Origin: Streptomyces achromogenes
GTDB taxonomy: Bacteria; Actinomycetota; Actinomycetes; Streptomycetales; Streptomycetaceae
NCBI RefSeq assembly: GCF_030816715.1
Contig: NZ_JAUSYH010000001.1
Span: forward strand, 434,001-498,000
Direction: 5' to 3'
DNA: 64,000 nt
The position numbers and the translations under genes were made by a program. A model generated the notes under the pieces. It searched no databases, had not been told where the DNA came from, and saw nothing but the letters and a program-made list of their open reading frames with translations. Numbering within the stretch: position 1 is the stretch's first letter; each line of letters begins with the position of its first letter. Below, piece by piece: positions 1-8,155 of this stretch.

Positions 1-201
1 ATCGCGCGCACACCGCGCTGCGCCATCCCCACGCTGGCCCACGGCTCCCTGCCGACGGACACGACCGCTCTGCGCGTCCTGGCCGAGCACCACCGGGTCA
101 CCCCCATGGCGTCGATGGGGGCACTGCCCTGCGCCGGCGTGTACGCCCAGGTACTGCGCCCCGGCCGGATCGTGCTTGGGGACGCCGTCCACTGGTCCTG
201 A
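1..201 (+). CDS. MOSC domain protein, C-terminal end (partial)
   Basis: The frame is open from the first base and stops at 199-201, giving the last 66 residues of a protein that begins upstream of the window. The segment TPRCAIPTLAHGSLPTD, followed later by PCAGVYAQVLRPGRI and a short GDAVHW ending, resembles the C-terminal half of actinobacterial MOSC proteins, the family related to the molybdenum cofactor sulfurase C-terminus. The conserved Cys of this family is visible in both TPRC and LPCAG. The substrate cannot be inferred from the fragment. Confidence 0.8.
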   Translation: MARTPRCAIPTLAHGSLPTDTTALRVLAEHHRVTPMASMGALPCAGVYAQVLRPGRIVLGDAVHWS

Positions 202-371
202 TCGGGGCGCCGGCACTACACGATCAGCACCGCGTCAGGATCCCCACCCTGCCGCGGTCCCCTTGCCCGACCGGCTCGCCACCGCCTTCGCCTCGGTCCG
301 TCCGCCCCGGGCCGGGCAGCCGCCGACCGAAACGGACGCCGCGCGTGGACGCACGCCCGGCGGCTGACCGG

Positions 372-926
372 TCAGGCTGCGCGGCAGAGCGTCGCCGGGT
401 CGGTCGGGGCCGTGCCGCGGGTCGTTGCCGGGTGGACGGGACGGGCCGCGCCGGCGGCGTCGGCGACCCGCGAGCCGCCGCTCGCGGGGGCCGCCGCCTC
501 CGAGCGGTTGCGGGCGAAGACCACGAGGCGGAGCACCGCGAACCGCGCGACGCCGGCAAGACCCGTGGCGGACAGGTACACGACCTGTTCGAGCACCGCA
601 CCGGGCGTCGCCACCAGCTGCCGCAGAACGAACATCGCCACACAGGTCACGGCGTACGCGGCCGCCGCGGACCCGGCCGACTGCGCGTGCTGGCGCCTGG
701 TGGCGTGTCCGCCCGCGCCGAAGGTGAAACGGGCGTGCAGCTCGGTGGCGAGGAGCGTGGAGACCGCGGTGGTCAGGGCGTTGGCCAGGACCCAGGGCGT
801 CCAGGAGGCGAGCGCCGCCACTGCGAAGCTCGAGGCGACCCCCACTCCCCCGCCGCAGAGCACGAAGCGGGCGAAAGAGGCGAAGGCGCCGGACGCCGTC
901 CGCCGCCCGCTCTGCGCCGTTTCCAC
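372..926 (-). CDS. GtrA family membrane protein
   Basis: This is a polytopic membrane protein of the GtrA type. The family is usually involved in moving lipid-linked sugars across the membrane or in cell-surface polysaccharide synthesis. About four hydrophobic segments are visible, with FARFVLCGGGVGVASS at the first segment, the central LANALTTAVSTLLATELHARFTFG region and the last segment LVVFARNR, all typical of the family. I chose the GTG at 926 because AAGGGGCGG lies about 7 bases upstream and because GtrA proteins are normally 130-190 residues. In-frame ATGs at 1007 and 1028 would add a charged N-terminal extension. It is divergent from the secreted hydrolase at 1552. Confidence 0.75.
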   Translation of the reverse strand: METAQSGRRTASGAFASFARFVLCGGGVGVASSFAVAALASWTPWVLANALTTAVSTLLATELHARFTFGAGGHATRRQHAQSAGSAAAAYAVTCVAMFVLRQLVATPGAVLEQVVYLSATGLAGVARFAVLRLVVFARNRSEAAAPASGGSRVADAAGAARPVHPATTRGTAPTDPATLCRAA

Positions 927-1345
927 GACCCGCCGCCCCTTTGTCCCATCACCGTTGCGTAACGCGCTCTTCCCGGCCCTCAAAGCCTCTGCCCCCTCGT
1001 TCCTCATACCGGAAACGCTACGTTGCATTCATTATTTCGGCAACTGATTTACCGCATGAGAGCAGAGTATGCGCAGGTGAACGTGATGAAAATGTTGCAA
1101 TGATGCCGCGCTAACGCAACCCTGTCCATCCATCGTTGCAACGAGTGAAGGTGAACGCTACACCCGGGAGTCCAGCAGCGGTCGGCAGGCGGGCCCGTCG
1201 CCGGTCCCACCCAAGCCGAACCCACTCGCGTTTCGCCTGAGGCGCGCTCGCGCGGAGCGGAAGACCACGGGCCGACCTCCGTCGCAGAAGAGGGACGACG
1301 CGCGCCGGCAACCCGAGGAGTGTCGGCCGATCACCCTGCTCACAG
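927..1345. other. Non-coding upstream region of two divergent genes
   Basis: No coding frame is convincing here apart from a possible N-terminal extension of the GtrA gene up to 1028. The stretch 1018-1140 is clearly more A+T-rich than its surroundings, as expected of a promoter region. The hexamer TTGCAA occurs at 1095-1100 and again at 1136-1141, and GTTGCAT occurs near 1022. The downstream hydrolase starts only at 1552, so its untranslated leader may be long. Confidence 0.5.
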
Positions 1346-1389
1346 GGGGTTTCCCGAGCGTTTCCCGTTGCCCGTGCGGCCGGGCAACG
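1346..1389 (+). promoter_or_regulatory. Inverted-repeat element upstream of secreted hydrolase
   Basis: The octamer GTTTCCCG occurs twice here, at 1349-1356 and 1360-1367. CGTTGCCCG (1366-1374) is the exact inverse of CGGGCAACG (1381-1389), with a 6-base spacer. The 15-mer at 1363-1377, TCCCGTTGCCCGTGC, recurs exactly at 46291-46305, upstream of another secreted protein gene. Its first ten bases also recur at 44952-44961. The placement 160-200 bases before the start codon suggests a regulatory site or leader structure. Confidence 0.5.
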
Positions 1390-1551
1390 TCTCAGCGTCG
1401 ACAGGACGGTCGCACCGCCGACAGGCTGCTGTCGGGCACCCCTCAACGGCACCGACCAGCCGTCATGGTTGCGTCACCCACGCCGACAAGCACGCGGCCG
1501 GCCGACCGGCCGCGCGACGACCGACCACGGCCGGAGAAAACGGGGAACGAC

Positions 1552-2859
1552 ATGAGAAGACAGAGACAACGCGACCGCCACCGCCACGGGACACCGCACG
1601 ACCGCTTCCGACCGCTGCGGCTGCTGCTCGCCGCCGCCGTCGCCGCGGCCTGCCTGGCTCTGCCGACCGCGGCACCGGCGACCGCCGCGCCTTCCGCACC
1701 GGCCGCACCGGCCGCCGACACCTGTGCGCCGCTGAAGGCGGGAGCGAGCATCGCCGCCGAAGACGCCGTCAAAGTCGCCTGCCGCTACGTCGGTTGGATG
1801 TACGCCTGGGGCGGCGGCCACGCCGGGGGCCTGCCCGGTCCCAGCCAGGGCATGCTGGACGAGACCGACCTTGATTCCATCAACGATCCGACGTACTGGA
1901 GCTTCGACTGCATCGGCCTCGTGCGCTGGGCCTGGTACAAGGCCACCCGTCAGGACATCATCAGCGAGCGCACCACGCAGTCCACCTGGCAGAACCCGGG
2001 CTACGCACACACCAGGTTCACCAAGGCGCAGGGCGAGGCCCCGCTGCTGCCCGGTGACATCATGTACTTCGGCGAGGACCTCTCGCACGTCGCCCTCTAC
2101 CTCGGTAACGGCAAGAGGCTCGAATCGCCCGAGTCGGGCCAGGTCGTCAGGGTCTCCGACATCCCCTGGGCCGGCTACCGGGGTTCGCTGCGGCCCGAGG
2201 TCTCGGGCGTCTTCCCGGTGTGGGAGTACGACGGTCTCGGCAAGCAGGTGAAGACATGGGGCCAGCCGAACCTGCGCAACGACTCCACCACCGGCAGCGA
2301 CATCAACTGGACCATCGACAACGGCATCTCCGTCGCCGTGCGGGCGCTGTGCCAGCGCGTCGGGGAACGGGCCACCGTGGACGGCATGGTCAACAACGTC
2401 TGGACCTATCTGCCGGACTACCGCAGCTGGATCAGCAACCTCTTCATCCAGGGCCCGGCGATCACACCTGGTGTGCCGTCGTGCGGGGAGTACTCGAGAA
2501 TCGGCGGCACGTTGGACGGCGCTTCCTCCAACACCTCCTGCGGTGACGGCACCCCACCCGAATCCGCCGGTGCGTGGACGGCCAAGTCCGCCACCGTGTT
2601 CGGCCGCACGGTCGAGCTGCGCTACAACGGCACGACCGCGTGCGCCTGGGGCCGTATCACCGGCGGCACGATCGGCGACGAGATCTGGGTCGACCGCAGT
2701 AACGACGGCGGGGACCACTGGGAGCCGATGCTCGGCTACACGACCGTCACCTCGGGCGGCGACGCGTACACCACCCAGTGGAACGACAACGGCGTCGTGA
2801 TGCGCGCCTGCGGGACCAACGGCAAGGGCGGCTCCATCGTCTGCACGGGCTGGTACTGA
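1552..2859 (+). CDS. Secreted NlpC/P60-like (C40) hydrolase with SH3-like and C-terminal domains
   Basis: This is probably a secreted peptidoglycan endopeptidase or amidase. Residues 1-46 form a signal peptide with an Arg-rich start and an Ala-rich core. The NlpC/P60-like domain covers about 60-215: the putative catalytic Cys is 120 in SFDCIGLVRW and the His is 179 in DLSHVALYLG. An SH3-like wall-binding repeat follows at about 222-312 (WTYLPDYRSWISNLF). A C-terminal domain at 335-435 (VELRYN, then CAWGRI and EIWVDRSNDGG) resembles DUF2690. I took the ATG at 1552 because it directly precedes the signal peptide and has GGAG/GGGG upstream. The gene at 43300-44817 shares the first two modules, and the gene at 45669-46166 resembles the last domain. 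Confidence 0.85.
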   Translation: MRRQRQRDRHRHGTPHDRFRPLRLLLAAAVAAACLALPTAAPATAAPSAPAAPAADTCAPLKAGASIAAEDAVKVACRYVGWMYAWGGGHAGGLPGPSQGMLDETDLDSINDPTYWSFDCIGLVRWAWYKATRQDIISERTTQSTWQNPGYAHTRFTKAQGEAPLLPGDIMYFGEDLSHVALYLGNGKRLESPESGQVVRVSDIPWAGYRGSLRPEVSGVFPVWEYDGLGKQVKTWGQPNLRNDSTTGSDINWTIDNGISVAVRALCQRVGERATVDGMVNNVWTYLPDYRSWISNLFIQGPAITPGVPSCGEYSRIGGTLDGASSNTSCGDGTPPESAGAWTAKSATVFGRTVELRYNGTTACAWGRITGGTIGDEIWVDRSNDGGDHWEPMLGYTTVTSGGDAYTTQWNDNGVVMRACGTNGKGGSIVCTGWY

Positions 2860-2909
2860 ACTCCGTCGCCTCGTGACGGGACGACCCACCACCGCTTCGA
2901 CGGCATCGC

Positions 2910-2951
2910 GGGCGTGATCTACGGCGTGCCCGACCACCGACGATCACGCCC
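2910..2951 (+). terminator. Hairpin between two secreted-protein genes
   Basis: GGGCGTGATC at 2910-2919 is the exact inverse of GATCACGCCC at 2942-2951, with a 22-base loop. It lies 50 bases after the hydrolase stop codon and just before the ribosome binding site of the next gene. No T-run follows, so it could be a terminator, an attenuator or an mRNA-stabilising hairpin. Confidence 0.45.
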
Positions 2952-2978
2952 GTCCATGCACCGGGAAAAAGGAGAACC

Positions 2979-3383
2979 ATGTTCGGCAAACACGTCAAGG
3001 CAGCCATGATGTCCGTCGGCCTGGCCACGGTCCTGGCCGGAACGCTGGCCGCCCCCTCCGCGCACGCGGCTCCGTCGGCGGCGGCCGCCGAGTGCGGCGT
3101 CCGGGCCCATGACGGCCGGCTGTGGTGCGGGAACCGCGGTGACGCACCGACCCGGCTCGACCCGTTCCACGAGAGCCCCTTCAACGGCTTGCTGAAGTCG
3201 ACGTTCAGCTACTTCACCTGCTGGTCGACGGGCGGGCTGCACGGCGGCGGGAACACGACCTGGTACCGCACGGTGCCCGACTGGATCAGCGAGGGCAGGG
3301 AGGGTTACGTGCCGGCCGACTGGGTGTTCACGCCCAGTTGGTTCGACGCCGACCCGAGCAGGTACGGCCTGCGGCACTGCTGA
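2979..3383 (+). CDS. Small secreted SH3-like protein
   Basis: A 134-residue secreted protein. Residues 1-30 form a signal peptide (MFGKHVKAAMM start, then an Ala-rich core ending at SAHAA). The mature part has six Cys in a compact pattern and a fold reminiscent of bacterial SH3 domains, including WYRTVPDW and GYVPADWVF, where the last motif corresponds to the usual end of an SH3b strand. AAAAAGGAGAACC directly precedes the ATG. It lies 119 bases after the NlpC/P60-like gene on the same strand, so it may be co-expressed and bind the cell wall or regulate hydrolysis. No catalytic residues are visible. Confidence 0.75.
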   Translation: MFGKHVKAAMMSVGLATVLAGTLAAPSAHAAPSAAAAECGVRAHDGRLWCGNRGDAPTRLDPFHESPFNGLLKSTFSYFTCWSTGGLHGGGNTTWYRTVPDWISEGREGYVPADWVFTPSWFDADPSRYGLRHC

Positions 3384-3397
3384 GAGCACACCTGCCG

Positions 3398-3549
3398 ACC
3401 CCGCACCACCGACCGGTGGATCTCACGGTCCACCTGATCGGGGTCGACGGCGGCGCCCTTGTCGTGCAACACGACCGTGGCGCCGCCGTCCGGGCCGTCC
3501 AGGGCGGGAAAGCCGTAGATGTCGGTGCCTGTGCGGTCCTCCACGACCG
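3398..3549 (-). pseudogene. Relic of a sarcosine/N-methyltryptophan oxidase-type FAD enzyme
   Basis: On the minus strand this stretch reads TDIYGFPALDG, then ATVVLHDKG, then DPDQVDREI. That order and spacing match the substrate-domain part of monomeric sarcosine oxidase and N-methyl-L-tryptophan oxidase proteins. Only about 50 residues remain: there is no FAD-binding N-terminus, and the frame runs into unrelated sequence on both sides. It sits between two convergent genes and is best read as decayed DNA. The family call rests on motif resemblance alone. Confidence 0.5.
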
Positions 3550-3565
3550 GGCCGGAACGGCGGGC

Positions 3566-3636
3566 CCTGCCGGGACAGCAGGTCCTGCCGGGACAGCAGG
3601 TCCTGCCGGGACAGCAGGTCCTGCCGGGGGGGCAGG
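3566..3636. repeat. Tandem 18-bp hairpin repeats
   Basis: The 18-bp unit CCTGCCGGGACAGCAGGT occurs three times without interruption (3566-3583, 3584-3601, 3602-3619). A partial fourth copy at 3620-3636 closes as a 6-bp hairpin, CCTGCC/GGCAGG. Each full unit can also fold as CCTGC/GCAGG around a 7-base loop. The array lies between convergent genes, 18 bases past the stop of the minus-strand gene, so it may act as a transcription barrier. There are no spacers, so it is not a CRISPR array. Confidence 0.8.
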
Positions 3637-3653
3637 CCAGGGTGGCCGAGCGG

Positions 3654-5000
3654 TCAGAGGGAGCGGGAGGCGGCCGGACGCCAGATGCGCAGATCGAGCT
3701 GTGCCGCTTCCTTCTCGAATCCCCGCTCCAGGAATCCGCCCTGCATGAACAGTCCGATGGCCGGGGCGGGATCACCTGCCGAGGGCCACAGAGCCGACCA
3801 GCGCGTGTGGATCTTGAAGCCGCGGCTCTCTTCGCGCCAGCTCTGCCACTCCCTCGGGAAGTGCGGGCTGTCGGGATCACCGCAGTGTCCGGGCTCGCCC
3901 AGGATCTCGCGGGCCGCTGCCGTACAGTCCGCCCAGAGCGCGTCGGCGGGCTCGAGCACGTTGCGGTGGAAGGACGAGGAAGGCCGGGAGGTGATCCTCC
4001 AGAGTTTGGACTCCAGCCAGTTCACCCGTGCGGGATACCGCAGCAGCGGGGGCAGCCAGACGGAGTGGCCGTCCTCGGTGACGACGCAGACGCGGCCCGA
4101 GTCGTCGACGTCGGCCACGGTCCAGCGGAGTCGCCGGGCCCACTGCTCCAGCTCTCCCATCGAGGCGAACGCCCGGTTCCACGGATGGGCGCCGAAGATG
4201 GCGTCCCAGTCCCATGCGGAGACCGCCTTCAGTTGTGAGGCCACGTCCTGCCAGGTCGTGTCGGGTTTGTCCGTCGGCTCCGGATCACCGAAAATCCGCG
4301 GCGCCCCTGGCGCCTCTCCCCAGGAACTGACGGCACGGACCTTCGTCTCCACCTCGGCATCGGATTCGTCCAGCACGATGAGCGCCGGGTCGTGCAGTTT
4401 GAGATCGACGGAGTGCCCGCCGTAGATGTCCGCGTAGATCCGCAGGACGATCACCGCGTCCTCGGGCCCCCGGGGATTCCACACCGCGAGCCGGTACGGG
4501 TTGTACTCGCGCCGCTGCTCGAGCGCGCCGGCCCTGTCGCCGAAGCTGACCGGGAAGTCGGCGCTGTCCCAGGCACCCGACCACGTCGGTGCGCCGAGGA
4601 CGCCCTGCGCCGAGGCCAGGTATTCCTCCCACGCGGCGGCTGCTTCGACTGCTTCCCTTTCGTGCGCTCCCTCGTGGTCGTCGGCTGTGCTGCCGACCCA
4701 CAACCGGTGCGAGGCGTAGGCGTACTCCATCGAATGGGAGGTCGTGGTCGACAGATGATGCCGCTTGCCCGTGCGCGTCTGCACCGTTATCGGGCCCCAG
4801 TCGTTGCTTCGCCACTGGAAGTCGACGACCTGCCAGTCGAACCGGGCGAGCCACGCGGGGTCGGGCTCGTGGCCTCTGCCCGCGCCCGGCCAGACCTCTC
4901 GCCAGTCGACCTCCGTCAGTACCGCCAACTCCGTCGCCAGCTCCTGCGGCGTCGTACGGACCGTGCAACCGGGTGCCGGCTCGTCGTCCCCACCTGACAT
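3654..5000 (-). CDS. Protein of unknown function with internal duplication
   Basis: A 448-residue, probably cytoplasmic protein with no signal peptide or membrane segment. I do not recognise the family. The two halves look related. Residues about 15-200 and 245-430 each begin with a short helix followed by a W-x-W/W-R-E type motif (VDWREVW; WDWDAIF). Each continues with an L-x-W-x-V-x-D strand pair, then a T-x-x-G segment, then a helix ending in a VLG-x-P or ILG-x-P motif. I placed the start at 5000 because GAGGGAG precedes that ATG; the frame could extend to 5093. The palindrome at 5069-5089 lies upstream. Confidence 0.7.
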   Translation of the reverse strand: MSGGDDEPAPGCTVRTTPQELATELAVLTEVDWREVWPGAGRGHEPDPAWLARFDWQVVDFQWRSNDWGPITVQTRTGKRHHLSTTTSHSMEYAYASHRLWVGSTADDHEGAHEREAVEAAAAWEEYLASAQGVLGAPTWSGAWDSADFPVSFGDRAGALEQRREYNPYRLAVWNPRGPEDAVIVLRIYADIYGGHSVDLKLHDPALIVLDESDAEVETKVRAVSSWGEAPGAPRIFGDPEPTDKPDTTWQDVASQLKAVSAWDWDAIFGAHPWNRAFASMGELEQWARRLRWTVADVDDSGRVCVVTEDGHSVWLPPLLRYPARVNWLESKLWRITSRPSSSFHRNVLEPADALWADCTAAAREILGEPGHCGDPDSPHFPREWQSWREESRGFKIHTRWSALWPSAGDPAPAIGLFMQGGFLERGFEKEAAQLDLRIWRPAASRSL

Positions 5001-5068
5001 GTCGTTCAACTCCCTCGACGTGCAGGTCCCGTTCAGCGCCCGGTCCCCGCACGCGCAACCTTCCCGCG

Positions 5069-5089
5069 TTATCGTCCTATCGACGATAA
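5069..5089. promoter_or_regulatory. 21-bp palindrome, copy 1 (candidate operator)
   Basis: TTATCGTC at 5069-5076 and GACGATAA at 5082-5089 are exact inverses separated by CTATC. The same two arms with the same 5-base spacing recur at 11508-11528. This copy lies 69 bases upstream of the minus-strand unknown gene and 127 bases upstream of the plus-strand gene at 5217, so it could control either or both. The size and symmetry fit a dimeric repressor site; the regulator is unknown. Confidence 0.6.
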
Positions 5090-5216
5090 TCATAGATCAT
5101 GAGGACTCCCCCGATGGCGGCGGGCAGGGGCAGGGGGTATGGCGGCGACGGCTACCCGGAGATCGTGTCCGCGGTGCCACGGGGTAAGCGGGTGGGAAAG
5201 CGAGGAAGGGAAGACC

Positions 5217-5534
5217 ATGACGACCTACGTCATCACCGTGCCCGGCACCTTCACCACCACCGTCGGGGACGCCGCACGGACACGACTGGGCCGCGCCCTG
5301 CGCCCCGCCGATCCGCACCACACGCGGATGGGAGAGGCCCAGGACCTCGACCCTCTCACCGTCAACGAGGACGACACGTTCACCATCCGGCTCGCTGTCG
5401 AGGCGGACAGCGCCACGCACGCCGAGGAGGACGCCCGCCGGCTCGCGGACGCGGCCCTGCACGACGCGGGCCTCGACGACACGAGTGCACCGCTGGGACC
5501 GGCGGTCGTCACGGGCATCGACTCCGGGGTGTAG
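5217..5534 (+). CDS. Conserved small protein of unknown function
   Basis: A 105-residue soluble protein beginning MTTYVITVPGTF. I chose the ATG at 5217 because GAGGAAGGG lies 7 bases upstream. The sequence alternates short beta-like segments with an acidic helix near the C-terminus (HAEEDARRLADAALHDAGLD), suggesting a compact alpha/beta fold. There is no signal peptide, metal motif or catalytic signature. Its function is unknown. It lies downstream of the 21-bp palindrome at 5069-5089. Confidence 0.65.
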   Translation: MTTYVITVPGTFTTTVGDAARTRLGRALRPADPHHTRMGEAQDLDPLTVNEDDTFTIRLAVEADSATHAEEDARRLADAALHDAGLDDTSAPLGPAVVTGIDSGV

Positions 5535-5709
5535 CCGGTCGGAGGGGACGACGCGGGGCGGGGCGGCGCGACCGGGAACGAACGGGCGCTTTTACGGTAC
5601 GGAAGTCCCGAGGACGGACGGCACAGACGGCGGGGACCGCACGGAACCCGCGGACCGCGCCCGTCCTTTCAGGGGCTGCCGGCCCGGCCGCCCGGCACCG
5701 CCCTCCCGG

Positions 5710-6621
5710 TCAGCGGCCCCCGTGCCGGTGCGACAGGCGCTCGAACACCGCCCCCGCCATGGCCTCCTCACCCTTGGCGTTGGGATGTGCGGGCGCGGCG
5801 GGCGAGGCCGGCTGCAGGGGTTCGATCCACCGCTGGGCGGCGGGCTTGCACATGTCGTGGCCGACGGTCGGACCGTAGGTGTCGACGTACTCCGCGCCGC
5901 TCCAGCGCGCCACCAGACGCAGCATCAGGTTGAGGCGCTTGCCGGTGTCCCGCAGGTAGGGGAAGTCGCGCGTCGCGAACGGCACCGACGGTGCGCAGCC
6001 GCTGCCGTCGTCGGGCAGCAGGTCCGGGTAGCCGACGACGAGGACGCGCGCGTGCGGCGCCCTGTCGTGCACGGCCCGCAGCACCCGGGCGACCTTCGGA
6101 CCGGTCCTGGCGATCGCCACGGTGAGCTCGTCCACGCCGGAGGCGCTGTAGTGGCGCTGGCACGGGTTGCCGGTGGGGTCCTGCGGGGCCAACTGGGCGC
6201 AGGTCCCGATGATGGAGCCGAAGCCGATGTCGTTGCCGCCGATCTGGACGGAGACGATGTCGCTGTTGCGGCCCACCGCGTCGAGCTGAGGGCTCTTGAC
6301 TCCCTGCGGCTTCCACATGTGCTCGGTCGTGGCCCCGCCACAGCTGACGTCCTTCAGGACGGCCGCTCGCAGCCGACCCGCCACGACGGAGGGGTAGTTG
6401 TGATCGGAGCGGGCGCAGTAGGCGTCCACCTGCCGGGGAACGAGGGGGGCGGAGGTGTAGGAGTCTCCGAGCGCGACGTACCTCGTCGGTGCTCCCCCGC
6501 CGTGCGCCGCGACGGGTGCCGCGGAGGCGGCCACCAGGGCGCAACTGCCCAGCGCCGCAAGCAAGGTGACGCCCTTTCTGCCCCGGCGGGCCGTTCTCCC
6601 CGTACGCACGTCGTGCCGCAT
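5710..6621 (-). CDS. Secreted SGNH/GDSL lipase-esterase
   Basis: A secreted hydrolase of the SGNH superfamily, related to extracellular lipases of streptomycetes. The signal peptide covers 1-40. Block I is GDSYTS, with nucleophile Ser54; Gly95-96 in SCGG gives block II; block III is GGND with Asn130; and block V is PAHPNAKG with His279. Several Cys pairs fit an exported, disulfide-stabilised enzyme. AGGGGGAGG precedes the ATG at 6621. It should cleave carboxyl esters outside the cell; the actual substrate is not evident. It stands alone, convergent with the gene at 5217. Confidence 0.9.
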   Translation of the reverse strand: MRHDVRTGRTARRGRKGVTLLAALGSCALVAASAAPVAAHGGGAPTRYVALGDSYTSAPLVPRQVDAYCARSDHNYPSVVAGRLRAAVLKDVSCGGATTEHMWKPQGVKSPQLDAVGRNSDIVSVQIGGNDIGFGSIIGTCAQLAPQDPTGNPCQRHYSASGVDELTVAIARTGPKVARVLRAVHDRAPHARVLVVGYPDLLPDDGSGCAPSVPFATRDFPYLRDTGKRLNLMLRLVARWSGAEYVDTYGPTVGHDMCKPAAQRWIEPLQPASPAAPAHPNAKGEEAMAGAVFERLSHRHGGR

Positions 6622-6778
6622 CGAGCCTCCCCCTGGTCACCCACGTCCACCGGCGACGCCGTCCGCACGGCCGTCGTTCCGTTCGACCAGGCTTGTATAC
6701 CGCCGAGTAGGCCGTGGAGGCCAGAACCAGGAGCGAACCTTCGCCGATGAGCCGTCGGTCGGCGGACAGGCAGGGTCG

Positions 6779-8155
6779 TCACTCGCGATCGCGCAGGAAG
6801 CCGGGGATCTCGTCTCGGGTCGGGTGGTCGGGCAGCGGTGCGGGCCCGCCCTCGAGGAACGCGGTGATGACGGCGGCGGCCCGGTCGTTGTTGTCGTCCA
6901 GGCCGTTCCACATGCGGTGTCCGACTCCGCGCATGAACTGGGTGCGCCGGATGGCGGGATCGTCGCGAAGGACGGCGGTGGCCCACTGGCGGATCTGGGA
7001 GGAGCATTCGGCGATCATCAGCATCGCGGGGACCCGGGAGCGCCTCAGTTCCGGGGCGACGGACGGTGAGTCCTTGATCGTTTCTTGGACGCGGAGGCTC
7101 GCGGCGGGGCTGAAGGAGAAGTTCTGCGGGGTGTCCTCCTGCGGGATGCGCCGCGCGTCGCGTGCGCAGTAGGCGGATGCGGTGTCGCCGCCGAGATCGG
7201 CCGCGGTGAACGCGTTGTCGCCTTCGGCCTGTCCGATCAGTCCCGTCCCGGGGGTGAGCAGTCCGAGTCGCATGAGGCCGAAGGCGACGGCGTACCGCGG
7301 GATGCGCGTCGACCGCGGTCCGGGCACGGCCGGTGCGAGGCCACGCGCGGACGGCCGGCCCTTGTGCCCGCTGACGCGCGCGGTGGGACCGTCCATCGGC
7401 CCGGGCTCGGCGATGACCGCCCGGTTCAGGCGTGCGGCGACGCCGGGGTCGGCCAGCGCTCGCGTAAGGACGACCGCGCCCGAGGAGAATCCGAGGATGT
7501 CGGCCTTGCCCTTTCCCAGTCGGTCGACGAAAGCGGCGAGGTCGCGGACCGACCTGGAAATCGTGTACTGGTCCATGGGCAGGAGGTCGCTTCGTCCGCC
7601 GCCGGCCTGTTCGTAGGCGTAGACGTCGTACCCCTGTCGCGCCAGGAGTTGCAGGAATCGGTGGTCGAGAACCGAGATGCCGCGAACGGGGCCGCCGTGG
7701 AGGTACACGAGCGGAACGGTGCGTCGGGTGCCGGTGTTCGCGGGCGGGTGGTGATACACCGCGACCCTGCTGCCGGTGCTCAGGCTCCAGTACTGTGCGG
7801 CGACGAACGGCAGGGCGGGTGGGTACTGCCGGGACGTGGGCACGGTGGGGATGCAGACCGAGGCCGTCAACGCCGCCGCGACGGCCAACGGCAGGAACGC
7901 CGCGAGGCGTGCGGTCCGGGCGCGACGCCGCCCCCGCCACAGGGCCCCGGCCGCCCCGATCCCCAGGGTCGTCAACCATGCGGCGAGTCCTGAGCCTGCC
8001 CCGTCGGTCAGGACGAGTGCGCCGAGGAAGACGACGACCAGTGCCGCGACGGCTGCCGCGGCCAGGAGTAAGCGCCGGGCGAAGCGGGCAGAGCGCCGGC
8101 CGAAGCGAGCGGAGCGCTGGGTGAACGAAGACAAGGCGGTACCCCCAAGTTTCAT
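6779..8155 (-). CDS. Membrane-anchored alpha/beta hydrolase
   Basis: A 458-residue protein with about three membrane segments in residues 28-105, followed by an extracytoplasmic alpha/beta-hydrolase domain. Visible features are the oxyanion motif YLHGGP at 151-156, the nucleophile elbow GFSSG with Ser224, and a C-terminal GVGHRMWNG that supplies the catalytic His. It looks like a prolyl-aminopeptidase or epoxide-hydrolase type fold, but the substrate is unknown. The gene is divergent from a TetR regulator with only 46 bases between the start codons, so it is the most likely target of that regulator. Confidence 0.85.
   Translation of the reverse strand: MKLGGTALSSFTQRSARFGRRSARFARRLLLAAAAVAALVVVFLGALVLTDGAGSGLAAWLTTLGIGAAGALWRGRRRARTARLAAFLPLAVAAALTASVCIPTVPTSRQYPPALPFVAAQYWSLSTGSRVAVYHHPPANTGTRRTVPLVYLHGGPVRGISVLDHRFLQLLARQGYDVYAYEQAGGGRSDLLPMDQYTISRSVRDLAAFVDRLGKGKADILGFSSGAVVLTRALADPGVAARLNRAVIAEPGPMDGPTARVSGHKGRPSARGLAPAVPGPRSTRIPRYAVAFGLMRLGLLTPGTGLIGQAEGDNAFTAADLGGDTASAYCARDARRIPQEDTPQNFSFSPAASLRVQETIKDSPSVAPELRRSRVPAMLMIAECSSQIRQWATAVLRDDPAIRRTQFMRGVGHRMWNGLDDNNDRAAAVITAFLEGGPAPLPDHPTRDEIPGFLRDRE

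Noticed and set aside
1110..1345. Possible cyclic di-AMP (ydaO-type) riboswitch before a cell-wall hydrolase
   Set aside because: Such riboswitches precede wall hydrolases in streptomycetes, but I could not find the conserved core with confidence. A covariance-model search would decide.
3566..3636. CRISPR array
   Set aside because: The repeats are directly adjacent with no spacers, and no cas genes are present.
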